Under the pieces are notes generated by a model. The model did no database searches. It saw nothing but the letters and a program-made list of their open reading frames with translations, and was not told where the DNA came from. Source: Capsicum annuum (Eukaryota > Streptophyta > Magnoliopsida > Solanales > Solanaceae). From it: a stretch of 64,000 bases of DNA. This document shows, piece by piece, positions 11,760 to 24,926 of the stretch; position 1 is the first letter of the stretch, and each line of letters opens with the position of its first letter. The position numbers were made by a program, and so were the translations under genes. The DNA lies in NCBI RefSeq assembly GCF_002878395.1, contig NW_025892707.1:248498-312497 (forward strand), written 5' to 3'.

Positions 11760-13081
11760 CCCGCTAGAGCATATGTATGATTTTGAACACCACTAGAACT
11801 AGCTCCCTTAACACCCCTACCACGACCATTAGGTACCTACGGACCCCTATCAAAAGAAGAAATCGGGGATAATGATGCAACAGTAGATCCAGTAGGTCGT
11901 GCCATATCAGTCATGCCCCTTTTTGGGAAATCTCTCATTATGTGTCCCAGTGTGCCACACAAATAACAAGAATCTATCCCAAATTGACATACACCTAAAT
12001 AATTTTTTCCATAATGCTTACAAAGTTGTCTAGGAGGTCTTGATTGGCTTGCACGTCTTTGCTCTTGATACCCTACTACTTGTGAACCTTGACTCTCACT
12101 TCTTTCCCCAAATTGATTTCCCTTAAACCCCTAGAATCGAGGAGGGACACCTGATGTAGAGTAGGAAGGTGATGGTCTAGGGGTTCTATCGAAAAACCGA
12201 GGCCTGAATTCACTTTGAGATGGAGAAAATTGTCCCATAGATCTAGCCCTCTTGGAATGCCCTCTTCCCAGCTCTTGTGTCGTTCTTTGCCTTTGATCCT
12301 CTATTTGTTTAGCAAAATCTTGTATTCTTGCTATATCCATGTCTTTATTCAAGGAAGCAATAGTACAATCTCTAACCAAATATGGCTCCAATTTATCCAC
12401 GTATCGATGAACTCTATCCTCCATTGTATCCACTACATTAGGAGAATACCTAGCCAAAGAATTAAATTGAAGACTGTACTCCCTCACACTCATATTCCCT
12501 TGGCGAAGATTTAAAAACTGATCTACACGGGTCTCCCGAATCTTAAATGGAAGATAAAGATCAAGAAATGTTGTTTTAAACTCTTCCCAACTAGCTAAAG
12601 GTGCACCTATACCCCTTGATTTTTTCCAAGCTTCATACCACAATATAGCCATCCCTTTTAATCGATATGCTGTTAACTTCACTGTCTCTTTACCAGATAC
12701 ATGCATAACATCTAAAGCCCTTTGGATATAATCAATAAAGTCTTGCAGATCTTCATTAGGATTTGACCCAGTGAATTGAGGAGGGTCCAATTTAAGGAAA
12801 TCCTGTGTCCGTAAACAGGCTTCCCTATCTACACCACTAGAACCCATAGTTGGACCAACTTGTCCTTGACTTTGTCCAGCAACTATACGTGTTAATAATT
12901 GCACCGCATTCCTTAAATCTTGCTCAGTAGCATTAACAGGTAACTTTGGGGGTACTCCCCTCCTCCTTAGCTTTTCTGGAGATGGAGGAGTAGAAGAAGT
13001 CTGTGATGTAAACTCATCTTGAGCCTCACTTTAATCAGTATGTCTAGGTGGTAATATGTTTGTCCCTTCTTCGGCAGCCAT
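11760..13081 (-). pseudogene. E2 gag, broken
   Basis: The ATG at 13081 (minus) starts MAAEEGTNILPP, followed by an early stop near 13030. The main open part (12904-12131, 257 codons) is the retrotransposon gag core: FLKLDPPQFTGSNPNEDL, AYRLKGMAILWYEAWKK, and VREYSLQFNSLARYSPNVV. A zinc knuckle lies at about 11925-11965 (CYLCGTLGHIMRDF), where the fourth ligand Cys is now Phe. This is the best-preserved gag in the window. Confidence 0.88.
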
Positions 13082-13335
13082 ATCTACTTGCTTACTCTTC
13101 TTACTCTTACTCCTTCTTGTAATTGGTATCTTTACTATATTGAGGGAAAAAAATATTTAAGGTTAAAGACAAATCAACCTACATTATAGGCTCTATCACA
13201 CGATTTAAGGAATGAATAAAAAGAAACAACTCCTAAATGCCTCTTAGCCTCATACTTAGAGATGTGATGCACAACACACCCATAAGCAGGACTTTACACA
13301 AACACGGCTTTGCAGATGACTCCCTAAGATAACCT

Positions 13336-13347
13336 TCTTTGATACTA
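13336..13347 (-). other. E2 primer-binding site, decayed
   Basis: The site aligns with the tRNA-iMet complement at the expected place beside the 5' LTR, with three mismatches. Confidence 0.7.
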
Positions 13348-13351
13348 ATTT

Positions 13352-16151
13352 TGTCACGCCCCAAATTTCATTAGGGCTGACAGGCACCTATTTTGGCAGA
13401 ACCAACTCGTAACCCTATACTTTTCATACATGTAACTATAGCATTCAAAGGAATTGCTATTATGGATACGATGCATTGATAAAACAAATCACGTAATTAA
13501 GTCCAAACCTACATATACAAGACTTGGCCCGTTAGGGGCACAACGTTAAAAGAACACAATGCTACCATACTTGACTTCACATTAGTTTGCAAAGCCTATA
13601 AAAGACACATGGACTTAGTTATGGTCAGGACAAACCCCCGTCTTTCTCATAACTACTATACAATACCAAAATATATATAAAAGACTCAAAAAACTCTGAA
13701 TTAACTTGGAGCTCACAAATAGCAGCTGGATGTCCTGAGCTCCTACTGGGGTGGTCTAATAGCTGGAGTACCTGTACCTGTGGCATGAAACATAGTGTAC
13801 CCCACGAGGGGTGTCAATACAAAGAGTGTACTGAGTATGTATGGCATGAAGTGATTATAAATAAGACAAGAGCTCAACAAAATTAGTTATCAATATATAA
13901 CTATAAAGATAAGCATAGAATACCAACTTTGATTGTACTTATGGGATCATGTACATTACGTCCTTTACTTTGATTTATTCTTCTTTACTTTATAATATTA
14001 TAAGGCATAATACAAATGACCAGCTGATCAGTGGTAAAAGAGGATGACCCATGCTAGGCATTGTAACCCCTGGGATACGGTCCTCGTAAGTACAGAAATC
14101 GGGGTTGACCCATGCTAGGCTTTTCTTTTGCTCCTGGGATACCACCCATAATGTTGGGATCGACCCATGCTAGGTGTTTTTTCCACCCCTGGATACTACC
14201 CAAGAATATATAGAATCACTTCAGAACATTCTTTTTATTTTTGAAGTTGTTGTTTTGGTGGTAATGTATTAGATTTGGAACTTTGAACCAGTAGCAAAAG
14301 GTATCCAAATACGCACTAGATACAGTAGCAATGAGGTAGGATACAACAATAATAGGAATATAACACATAGGAACTTAACTAACACCATAGGTCATGTTGA
14401 CTAAGAGGACAACTCGTAAAGCTTATTTCTGAAAACACCTATATCATACTAGCATTTAGAAGGGAAAATGGGCAGATCTAGCAACAAACATATCTTCAGT
14501 TGCTTTTACAACCTAAAAAGTTAGAATAAGGTTGTTAGCCACCTTGGAGGTTGTAGGCTACATTTATGTATAATTTGAAAGGAAGAACGCTTAAGAAGCT
14601 TACTTTGTAACAAAAGAGTTAGATTCATGCCAAAGGGTATAGGATCGATAAACCATACATACCTTGCTACACAACTGATCAAACTTTTACTTAACATCTT
14701 CCCTTTTTGATTACTAATCTACAATAGAATAAGACTAGTATTAGTAGCTAATTAACATATTCATGCCATTTAAACTTACTAAAATAGTAATCGGGTAGTA
14801 ACCCACAATCAACTAGTCCAAGGGTGTTCTTTCAACCCCGTTCTTCTCCAATTACATTCACACGCAATGCAACTTCTTATATGATCCACCTTAACAGTTT
14901 CGTTTTTATTGTATTCTCAAAACAGTAGATCAAGTGGTATGGGCAGTAAACTTATGCGACATTCAATTCGATGGTGTACCATTATACCCTTCTTCCACCT
15001 TTCAAGGGAAACTATTCACACCTTTCCCCCAACGTCAACCAAGCAGCCCCCAACATACATATATAAAACAGATCCAAAACAACCCAAAATATCCCTTAAT
15101 ATGGCAACCAAAAATGAAACTCATCATCCTTTGAGTTCTTAACAACAATATATACACAATCCTCTTCCGACACACATATATAGGAAAAGGGCAAAAATGG
15201 ACAGTACCCATACCTTAATTTCGGTGGTAGTTTATTCCCTTAATGTATATCTCTTCAATAGCTTGATCTCTTTACTCACAAACCAAAAGTGAAGAGAAAA
15301 ATCTCTTAATAATCGAGAATAAAGGGACTGCCAAACTTAAACAGCGATATCTTATATTTTAATCATGGAGAACATAATTCTTATAGTATTCTTAAGATAT
15401 GCTCATGATTTTTTCACTTACCTTTAACTTGGAAGGAAGGTTTCCCAAGAACCCTAGGGGAATTTTAGGGCTGCTGCATAGCTAAGAGAGAATAAGAGAG
15501 AAAATCTTGAAAGATGTTTTTTTTGGCTAGTTAAAATGAGCTAAAAGGGATGGTTTCAACTTAAAAAAATCTGCTTTTGGCCGACTTTCTTGGCTGATTT
15601 TGGGCCATAATTTATCAAGTAGGTGATGCACCTACTTGCCCATTATATTGTGCCTTTGTGGATCAAAAACTATTGGGCTTTGGTTGCCCATTCTCCTCCT
15701 TTTCTCTTCTTTAATTTGGGCCAGAATTAATTTAAGTAGGTACTTGTCCCAATAATCTGGTCAAGGGAGTTTTAGTAGGTGATGCACCTACTTAGTTCTT
15801 AGGTTGGTCAAAAGGTTAAAGTAGGTGACTCACCTACTAGCTTAAATTAGTCAAGCAATAACCTTTATAATTTATTCCATTTTAAGACCAAAATGCTTAT
15901 AGTTAAACTTAAAACTTATGTACACTTGGTCACTTCATCCTTTAGATTCAAATACCTACTTAAGAGCCCAAGTTTAGATACTCTCATCGATGTTAACTTA
16001 ATTGTACCACATTTCAATATATGCGGGAATTCCTTCAAACCTATCTTACCATCACTAATCACATAGGATACCCGAGCCCATAACTTACCCATAAGTCTAT
16101 ATCAAATGCCACATGAGTAGAACTAGTACACGCAGAATGTAGGGTGTTACA
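13352..16151 (-). repeat. E2 5' LTR
   Basis: The LTR is 2.8 kb, from TGTCACGCC to GGTGTTACA. It holds a three-fold repeat of about 60 bp near 14045-14205 (GACCCATGCTAGGC ... CTGGGATAC). Near its U3 start it has three dyad-symmetric 19-bp elements (15618, 15774, 15820). Short ORFs inside are chance. Confidence 0.92.
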
Positions 16152-16592
16152 TCTGCAAAAAATAGCTTCAAGTGTAACTCTGATAAATCATCTAAAGGCA
16201 ATTCAGGTCCTTGCTCTATAGCTTTCTATATAAGGGACCATGAAGGGAATTAGAGATTTGCTTCCACTGGGAGGATTAAGGATGGTACTAATATTATTGT
16301 AGAAGTTGAAGCCAACAGAATTGGTTTGTTTCATTATGTAAAAACTAATTTCAAATAACACTCACACCATGATGAATATTTTTATGGGATGTGGGAGGTG
16401 ACATGGAATATTCTATTATAGTTAAAAACATTAATAAGATGATGAGTAATGGCAATATCACTATGGAAAATGTGTATTGAAAAGAAAATCAGTTTGCAGA
16501 TTATTTAACTAACCTAGTTTTTAATTTTGTAGGTACAATAGATTTCACTTCATTCCGTGAACTACCAACAGAAGGAAACAAATTCTCAACAT
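16152..16592 (+). pseudogene. RNase H type-1 domain fragment, LINE or host-derived
   Basis: The plus strand, beginning at the E2 edge, reads KCNSDKSSKGNSGPCSIAFY, then IRDHEGN, then GRIKDGTNIIVEVEANRIG, and ends ENQFADYLTNLVFNFVGTID before TAG at 16590-16592. This is the plant RVT_3-type RNase H fold found at the C-terminus of LINE polyproteins and in stand-alone plant RNase H-like genes. The first Asp region (NSDKSSKGNSGP), the Glu in VEVEANRIG and the final QFADYL Asp are recognisable. Two in-frame stops occur (about 16251 and 16485). The upstream part of the gene was separated by the E2 insertion. Confidence 0.72.
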
Positions 16593-16988
16593 AGGCAAAG
16601 CACAAGTTCCAAATTAGAGAATAAAAAGGTTTCAAAATACTAGCTACACAAATTCAGACATATATTCTAGGATAAAAATGCATAAAAGCAAGATGGAGCA
16701 GCCTAGTGTTTGCAAGATTAAGAAACTAATAGTATAGACTACAGAGAATTTACAGTCTGAATTTGTACGTACTTTCGAAATCTTTGAAATACATAAATTG
16801 TTCTAATATCTAGTTTGACACCAAGGGTACTGAAAAGCTTCTAATGAAACCTTTCCAAATAGTGGTATTAACTTCCTTGGTAGTCCATTCTATCAAAAGA
16901 GTACTAACTGAAGTGATATCAGTACCAAACTGTTCATATACAGCTTAAGAAAGAAATACTTAGGTTGAAAGTTGCTCATAAATATTAT
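16593..16988. other. Unassigned spacer
   Basis: This is AT-rich unique-looking sequence between the RNase H fragment and the E4 edge. I see no ORF, repeat or RNA gene. Its last five bases (ATTAT, 16984-16988) serve as the left target duplication of E4. Confidence 0.5.
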
Positions 16989-17023
16989 TGTCACGAGAAG
17001 AACCTAAGACTGGCCATGATGAG

Positions 17024-19455
17024 TGACACAACCCAAACCCCGAGTCATGTCGTATGGGCATCTCAAGCTCACATGAATCGGAGGTTTCCCTAATAACCCA
17101 TCCAAACATCTCATCAAACCATAGAATTCGAAAGAACTCCAAATCATATATCAAGGTATCAAAATTAATATCAAAAGTCAACATTAGTTTCATAATAATA
17201 TCTAGCTCACACCCAAGTTCATAGTTGTTCACAATATACCTCTATACAAAATGAATTCAATAAATGTATATGTCGGGATAAGCCCCAACAATAACAAAAT
17301 CGAGTCTTAAAGAGACCAAGTCTAAAGATACATGACCAAGAGGTGCATTTATAATGATGTAAGGAAGCTTACCACTTGAAGTCAATGCACGAACCGCTTC
17401 AATCATCTAATCACTGCACGGGAAGAGAAGAAGATGCTCCGGCCCCTATGTTGCGTGGGTATATAGCACCTGGAGACGGTTAGCGGTTGGAACTCTAGCA
17501 TGTAACTCAAGGATAAGTGATCAAATAAAATCATCAATTAACAACAAGTCAATATATCGCAATTTATCTCATTCATACACTTAACCATACATATAGATAT
17601 ATCACATGCGAATCAAAGGAGAAAGTCTCATTAATCATGCTTCAAGCACTCATTCATCATTCATGAAGTAGAGTACTACAACCTCCCACACTTATAGCTT
17701 CAAACTTTCAATAGGCAAAGGACTCTAACCATATTCACATTATCATTAGACATGGGACTTTAACCATGCACACTCATTCATTAGTCAAGGACTTTAACCA
17801 CATACATAATCATACAAACAAGGGACTAACCACATTCACATTTATCTAGGCAAGGGACTCCAACCTTATGCCCAATCATTAGACAAGGGACTCCAACCTC
17901 ATGTCTTATTTAGACTTTAACCATAAGTTGTTTCCTTTGGCAAGGTACTTTTACCTCAAGATATCTCTTTAAGCATGGGACTTTAACCTCGAGCAATATC
18001 ATTGGGCAAGGGACTTCTACCTCAAGCCATCACATAAGGCAAGGGACTTTGACCTCAATCCATCATAACTATCATTAGTTGGCATTTAGGAGTTTAACCC
18101 TTTGCCCATGCCTCGGCATACATTCAAGACAACATTTAATGACTTTAACCATTTTAGCCAATTCAACACTATACATGACCACATGGTCCTTATGGGATCC
18201 TTCATTGATCAACCATCTCAATAGGCCAATTCCCTCACTTAATTCAACATACAATGCAAGTTATGGTCATCAAGACCCTTACAACAATTCTATACTACAT
18301 TCTCACCACACTTGGTTCAACCCACAATTTAAGTTTACCTTTATATCAAAGGAGTTTACCCTTTCATTAGCCATCCACAAGGTTATCAATTTCATCACAC
18401 GTAGTTTATAATTTATTTAACAAATTATTTATCAATCATCCATGTTCATTGGAAAATTTCCCTAGTTCAATGCATCCACAACATATGACTAAACAGCTCA
18501 CTTAGACATTTTCACAAACACCTTGGGTGGATACCTTTAACAAGGCCATTTCCATGGTATACATTATAAAGATTAGGGTTACTCAATACCCTCACGTTAA
18601 TCCATATACAAAAAGCACCCACATATGCAATTCAGCGTCAATATCACAGATAAACATGAGTCTAAGCAAGATTCAACATCATACATTATTAGGCAACAAA
18701 ACTCTTTTCATTTAATTTCAAAACCACCACGTACACTTACTAATTCAAGTGAGAAATACATGGGTTTAGAGATATTTAAAAAGGGGAAGAGATACATGCC
18801 TTAAACAAGATGACACACCAACAATATTGACTCTTCCTTGACACTAGATGAGCACCTCCAAACCCTAGCCTCCAATCTTGCTACAAGAAGCCATTAGAGT
18901 GTTTAGGAGTGTTTTAAGTCTTACAAAATAAAGACTTAGGAGGATACAAAGCCTTATATAGTGAAAGGGTTTAGGTTTTTAGGGATGGAAAATTACCAAA
19001 GGTTCCTTGGTTAAAAGCAGAAAAGTTCACTCGTGTAGGGGTACAACTCCCCCATACGGTTTCTTGAACAATCATACCCTAGGGTATGAGTGGTACCCTA
19101 ACTCTTACCCTAGGCTTCTCCTAGTCATACCACACTATTGTGGGTATGAGTAGACACCCTTGAGTCGTAACCAAGGGTACGACTCACCCCCTAACTCATA
19201 TAGACCACCCGTAACAAAAATAGTCCACTTGGTTTGAGGCTTCACTCAATACAATTGAGTTTCATACGACTCGTATGCATTGGTTACGACTAAGAAAAGG
19301 TCATGTCATATATGAAAAAGTATAATACCCTCATGGAATGAACAAGGAACGAAAGAGGAGGGCAAGGTGGGTACGAGTCATCATCAAGGGTACGACTCAA
19401 GTCTCTAGACACAAATGAAGTTATTTTCCTCAAGGTTCAAGACCTATGTGTTTAA
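17024..19455 (-). mobile_element. S1: solo LTR nested in the E4 LTR
   Basis: This 2.43-kb LTR-like unit starts TGACACAACCC and has no internal domain. It is flanked by ATGAG (17019-17023) and ACGGG (19456-19460). The intact E4 LTR reads ACGGG at this point, so the left copy is explained by two transitions. The far end reads GTTTAA rather than the usual CA, presumably decayed. Orientation is inferred from similarity to the E3/E4 LTR starts. It contains a run of about 33-bp repeats (17714-18080). Confidence 0.7.
17714..18080. repeat. Degenerate tandem repeat of about 33 bp inside S1
   Basis: About eleven units each begin CAAGGGACT(T/C)(T/C)AACCTCA or a close variant, spaced mostly 32-36 bp apart, with variable AT-rich spacers. 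Confidence 0.75.
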
Positions 19456-21015
19456 ACGGGAAATATCAAACCCACCATGGGCTGGAGACAACCCCGATAG
19501 CCTTACATTAAGAACACATAAATATAAACAGTGGAAGCCAACCAAAAATGATAATAAGAAAGTTAGAGAAACCAAATAAAAGTTCCAAAAATCAATAATC
19601 ATCCAACCTAATACTTGTCCACAAAAGCCTTTAAACTTAGAATGTGAAACTAAGTCAGGACATGCCCCCGACTATGACCAAAAAGAATCCAAAATACTAA
19701 GATAATAAAGAAAGATAGTAAAATAACTAGGCCTTCCGAAAGATGGAGGCTCACCACTTCATAGTAGCTCAACAGAAGTACTCAACCACCTAATGTTGCA
19801 CAGGAGAAACAGAAAAGTCCTCCAAACCTACATCATAAAATGATACAGCATCCAGGGACGGTCAGTAGGGCGAGCACTGGCATGTAACTTAGGAAAGAGG
19901 GATAAAATACTGCCATTGATAAAAACCAATCAAAACCACATGCACAATATTTATATATGCATATGTAGGATGTCGGGATAGGGGCAAGGGTAATGAACAT
20001 GAGAATTTAAACCATTAGCCTGAATTGTGCAGCTCATTTCATCCTAAAGGCACCCACGAGTTATATGGGTCCGACTCTCCCTTCTGGAAAGACCCTAGTA
20101 ACTAACATCGACAAACGTGGTTTTCTATATTGGTCCCTCCGGACTACACCTTCATGTTGAGCTATGTAATTTCCTTAAGCCCAATATAAAATAATTTGCA
20201 CATAAACCAACCATTAACCAAGGAGCCTTTATTAAGGTATTTACAAACTTGGTATCGTCATACTAATATGCTTGAAATGTAATTCAATATTGCAAACTAA
20301 TCCATTTAACCATTAGACTCCCAAGTACAATTTAAATTCCAAAACCATGGCCACCGAGGGAATTCCAAAACTAATTAATCTAGTTATCTTTTAATGTAAT
20401 GCAATGGGTTCAAAGTAAGTTAAATTATGTGAATAACCATATTTAAAACAAAGATTGTAAAGTGGGTTGGGGTTAATACCACTATCAAGCCAAAATTCAT
20501 TCAATTTGGAGAAACCCATGTCTCCTATTCTAACCATTAGTACAATGCACCAATTCAGTCCCAAAACTATCAATTAAAAGCATGAGATACACATTTAAAC
20601 ATAGGGTAAACAATTCAAGTAATGATCAATCAAAATCCCTTAAACCAATTTCAAACCAATCAATTAAAATCATATGACTAATGATTAAATAAATGTCACA
20701 GTGTAAAATTCAAGGTAACGATGAAAAACATGTCTGAAATACCAAAGAATTTGAAGAGAAATCAAAGTTTGAAGCTTGAATAGTGAATCCTCTGTAAAAA
20801 AAAAACCTTGAGTTTTATTGGGTTGGGAGTTAAAGAAGATAAAAGTAGTGTTTTATATTTGATAACTGAAGAAAAGGGGTTTATTTGGTGTTTAAAAGTC
20901 GTAAAGGGGACAAAAGGACCAAAACCCCTCACCCCAAGTGAAAAAAACAAAAAATGAATAAAAAATACATAGCTGTGTGGCACACCACTATCATGGAGCT
21001 TAGCCTCTGTGCCAC

Positions 21016-23277
21016 TGACATGACCCATACTAGGGCCTAGTCGTGTCAGTGCCTCAAGCCCCACCCGGGACCGGAGACCACCCCCAATACTCAACCATTA
21101 CTGCCCTACACCTTATGTTTGATGAATTCCAAATATAGATCATGATAGAATAGAACAATCATAAATAAAATACATCCAAATGGTGTCATCCCCAATACTA
21201 ATGACAAGGATAACACCATTACCAACACTGCCCTAGCCCATAGTAGTCATACAAAGCCTCTATTTAAAAGCAAAATAATATCCAGTTGGGACATTCCCCC
21301 AACCATATCCAAAACCAATGTCCAAGAATAACTAAAGTATGTAGAAAAATCCATAACATGAATTGGAGCCTTCCAGAGTATGGAAGCTCACCACTTCAAT
21401 CTGATAAAAGTTGTCCTCAAAATTAGTCACTGAAAAAGAGGATTAGTATGGCCAATTTCTACATCGCGTAGGGATACAGTGCCTAAAAATAGGGTAGCAG
21501 GTGAACGCTGTCATGTACTCAGGAGTAAGGATAAAATAATGCCAACATTTAAAGCCAAGTAAATAACCATATGCAAGCATAGTCATACACACATATATAT
21601 ATTCCATGCCGGGGAAAGGAAAAGGGTTTAGCATACACTTAAAACCTTTAACTTAGGACTGTCTAGATCTACCATCCTAAATCCACCCATGGGCTCAATG
21701 GGTTCAGCTTCCCTTGCTAAAAGGGCCCCAGCGCGTGTTAGCCACAGGAGATAGAGAAAAGCTTATGATGATTAGTACATCTCCCTAAATATAAGTGTAC
21801 ATGATACACACGGTCACCAAGACCTACCTCACATCAAAAAATGTAAGTTCCTAGCTTTTGTCCCCCCAGGACCGCCACCTTCCTCGACTTTGCTAACACG
21901 TCCCCTTTTAAGACCATATTAAAACCATTCACACACAACCAACAAATTTCCAAGAAGTCTTATTTATTAGGCATTAATCATCGATATCATCAAACCAATA
22001 CTAGAGTTTTCACGTCTATCCATTTATGCCATACCAAAACCATTAAACCTATCTGACTCCAAACTTATCAATTCAACCAATACCATGGCCACCGAGGTGT
22101 TTTAAATCCATTTAAAACCAAACCATCACATTCTATTACTATTTATGCAATGAATTAGTTTAAAGTAATTAGTTAAACCAAACAACTTAGGAACCCTTTG
22201 GTTCCCCTAGTACAAATTCCCAAAAGTTTTTCATAACTATTGACCAACTAAATAACAAAACCATTCACTTTGGCAATTTAACGACCATATTGAGGGCATC
22301 TAGTTTCAAAAACCAAAACCAAGTACTAATTAACCATTCCCATGCAACCACATGTTCAAAACCATAAACATAACATGAAAACCATAAGAAAAACATAGGA
22401 AAACATTATCCAACAACAAGCAACCAAAACCAACAACACATATTTCAAAACCCAAAATAATATCACAATTATGCCATGAAAACCATTAATGAAAACATGA
22501 TTTTTGTTTGAAAAAACAATGAGGGAGGAGTAATATGCCTTACATAATAAAGAATATAGAGAGAAACCACCTGTTAGATCCTTAATTGATTTCATGAAGA
22601 AAACCCTAGCCTCTTTCTTGGACCAAAATCTTGAGAGAGATTTAAGAGTGTTTTTTATTGAGATTAATAGGGTAAATGAAGTCCCAATAGTGTTTTAAGT
22701 CATGGGGTCAAAAGATGTTATCCGGGAAAAAGTATAGAATGCCCTCAGCTTAAGTTACAAAAATTGCCGCAAGTGGGTACAGTTGGACCCCTCCCCCACT
22801 TATACTCATATCATACGACTGGTACCATCTAGTTGTACCTTGATCAGAATGTTGGACATTACATTATTTCCAATATACAACTTATTTCCCCTAGTCGTAC
22901 CTTGACCATACGACCTATATAGTTTCACCCATACCCAAGAAAGAATACAAAGGAATCAACACTAGACAACATATGACTCCTTACCACGACTCATACCCCA
23001 TCCATACGGCTCTTAGTGACACACTCGTACTCAGAACCAAGTCAAGTTACTAATTTTCAGATTAAGTAAAGTACCAACCTAATGACCCATCACCAACCAT
23101 ATTACCCATACCCACCAAATCGTAACCACACCAGAAACTCAATCACCAAACATTGGACATCAAATAATTGGGTCACCTGACCCGTACCCATACCATACGA
23201 CTAGTATCGTATGTCATATGATGACCAAGAAGCTCAAAACCCAGGAAATTTCTAGGGGTCAAACTTGGGATATTTTA
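21016..23277 (-). repeat. E3 3' LTR
   Basis: It starts TGACATGACCC at 21016, matching the 5' LTR start at 30620, and the two align through about 580 bp. The end is placed at GGGATATTTTA (23277) by analogy with E1 and E2, followed by a pyrimidine-rich tract and then the chromodomain. Confidence 0.8.
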
Positions 23278-23459
23278 ATCTACCCTACTTGGATCATTAG
23301 TCCCAAATGATGGAACAAGTTAGTATACGCACGATTTACACCCCTAGACGTATCTATCTTACCTTTAAGATAGAAAACAAGGATGTAAGGAAATCAACAC
23401 TCCCTTTAACTAAGTTAGAAAACAAAGATGTTGTGAAGAATACATACCTCCCACACGAA

Positions 23460-24926
23460 TCTCAAGAGCAAAAAACAAGAACGGGTACTTGGACTTCATG
23501 TCCTCTTCAGCATCCCATGTAGCCTTTTCCACCTTATGTCTCCTCCATATAACTTTTATCGAGGCCACATCTTTGGGACACAACCGATGAACCTATCGAT
23601 CCAAGATCTCAATCGGGATCTCTTCTTAAGACAGAGAATCCAAGATACCAATATCCTTGATACGCATAACTTGCAATGGGTCACCAATACACTTTCTCAA
23701 CATAAAGACATGGAATACCAAGTGAATGGAGCTCAAACTAGAAGACAGCTATCCTTGATACGCATAACTTGCAATGGGTCACCAATACACTTTCTCAACA
23801 TAAAGACATGGAATACCAAGTGAATGGAGCTCAAACTAGAAGACAGCTCTAACTCATATGCAACATTGCCGACCCTCCTCAAAATCACATAAGGACCAAT
23901 GTATCGGGGACTGAGCTTCCCCTTCTTCCTAAACTGTATTCCTTCCTTCATGGGAGACACCTTTAGGAATACCCTATCTCCTACCTCAAACTCTAAGTCT
24001 CTTTCTGTCATATTTGCATAGGACTTTTGGCAACTTTGGGAAGCCTTAAGCCTATCTCAAATCACCTTCACCTTCTCTATAGCTTGGTGAACCAAATCTG
24101 GGCCAAATATATCCACCTCACCAACCTCAAACCACCCAATAGGAGACATACATCTCTTACCATACAACGCTTTAAATGGAGTCATTCCAATGCTAGAGTG
24201 GTAGCTATTGTTGTAAGAAAACTCTACAAGAGGTAAGTGCTCAACCCAACTACCACCATAGTTAATAACGCAAGCCTGAAGCATATCCTCTAATATCTGA
24301 ATAGTCCTTTCTGCTTGCCCATCAATCTATGGGTTAAAAGCAGTACTTAGACTAGCTTTAGTCCCCACTCCTTTTTGAAATGATCACCAAAAAAAAATTA
24401 AAATTGTTTACCACAACCTATGATAAAAATAGGCACTCCATATAACTTCACGATCTCTTGGAGGTACAACTAAGCATAATCTTTAACCGAGAAATTAGTC
24501 CTCACTAGAAAAAAGTGAGTTGACTTTGTCATCCTATCCATGATGACCCAAATTGAATTAAATTGATTTCGATACCAAGGAAGATCGATAACAAAATTCA
24601 TGCTAATTACTTCCCACTTCCATTCAGGCAGCTCAATTTCTTGATATAGTCCTCTAGGCCTCATATGCTTAACTTTCACTTGTTCACACACCATGTATTT
24701 AGATATAAAATTAGACATATACCTCTTCATAGTGTTCCACCAATACATCTCTTTAAAAGCACGATATATTTTTATTGAATCGACATGAACAATATAGCGC
24801 GACTCATGTGCCTTAGCCAAGATTATTTCTTGTAAACTATCCACATAAGGAACACATAACCTTCCTAAGTACCACAAGGTACCATCACCACTATTCTATA
24901 AGGCCATCACCTTCTTCCCACCTACG
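23460..24926 (-). pseudogene. E3 integrase with chromodomain, broken
   Basis: The minus strand gives core fragments (24877-24470: VDSLQEIILAKAHESRY, FISKYMVCEQVKVKH, SMNFVIDLPW with the Asp of MDF now Asn), then NNSYHSSIGMTPFKALYGKR (24057-24284). The C-terminal barrel follows (24011-23850: FEVGDRVFLKVSPMKEG, KLSPRYIGPYVILRRVG). The chromodomain at about 23640-23480 reads VASIKVIWRRHKVEKATWDA; unlike E1 and E2 its Trp is intact. A perfect 98-bp tandem duplication (23653-23848) separates barrel and chromodomain and shifts the frame. Confidence 0.88.
23653..23848. repeat. Perfect 98-bp tandem duplication in E3 integrase
   Basis: Bases 23653-23750 and 23751-23848 are identical. Since 98 is not a multiple of three, the event breaks the integrase frame. 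The lack of differences suggests it is recent relative to the surrounding decay, or an assembly artefact. Confidence 0.95.

Larger units (their letters stand above)
7620..16151 (-). mobile_element. E2: Ty3/gypsy chromodomain retrotransposon (host of E1)
   Basis: A minus-strand element with 5' LTR (16151-13352), decayed tRNA-Met primer site, gag, protease, RT, RNase H, integrase, chromodomain, polypurine tract and a partial 3' LTR (8196-7620). The 3' LTR stops at 7620 because E1 is inserted there, so its remainder lies left of the window. Domain order and chromodomain fit the same lineage as E1, but the sequences clearly differ. E2 is older than E1 because it was the target. Confidence 0.93.
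16989..21015 (-). repeat. E4 3' LTR, interrupted by S1 and cut by E3
   Basis: Positions 16989-17023 (TGTCACGAG...GGCCATGAT) correspond to the first 35 bp of the other E4 LTR at 38949. The match resumes at 19456 (ACGGGAAATATC against GACGGGCAATCTC) and runs to 21015, where E3 begins. About 200 bp of the U3 end, seen at 41390-41588 in the other LTR, are missing. Confidence 0.8.

Noticed and set aside
12215..12514. A 99-codon plus-strand open frame
   Set aside because: It is the antisense shadow of the well-supported E2 gag on the minus strand.
17714..18080. Regularly spaced repeats resembling a CRISPR array
   Set aside because: The units are degenerate, the spacers are part of the repeat, the context is a plant LTR and no cas genes are present.
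18079..18411. A 110-codon plus-strand open frame
   Set aside because: It sits in solo LTR S1 and part of it is translated tandem repeat; no domain visible.
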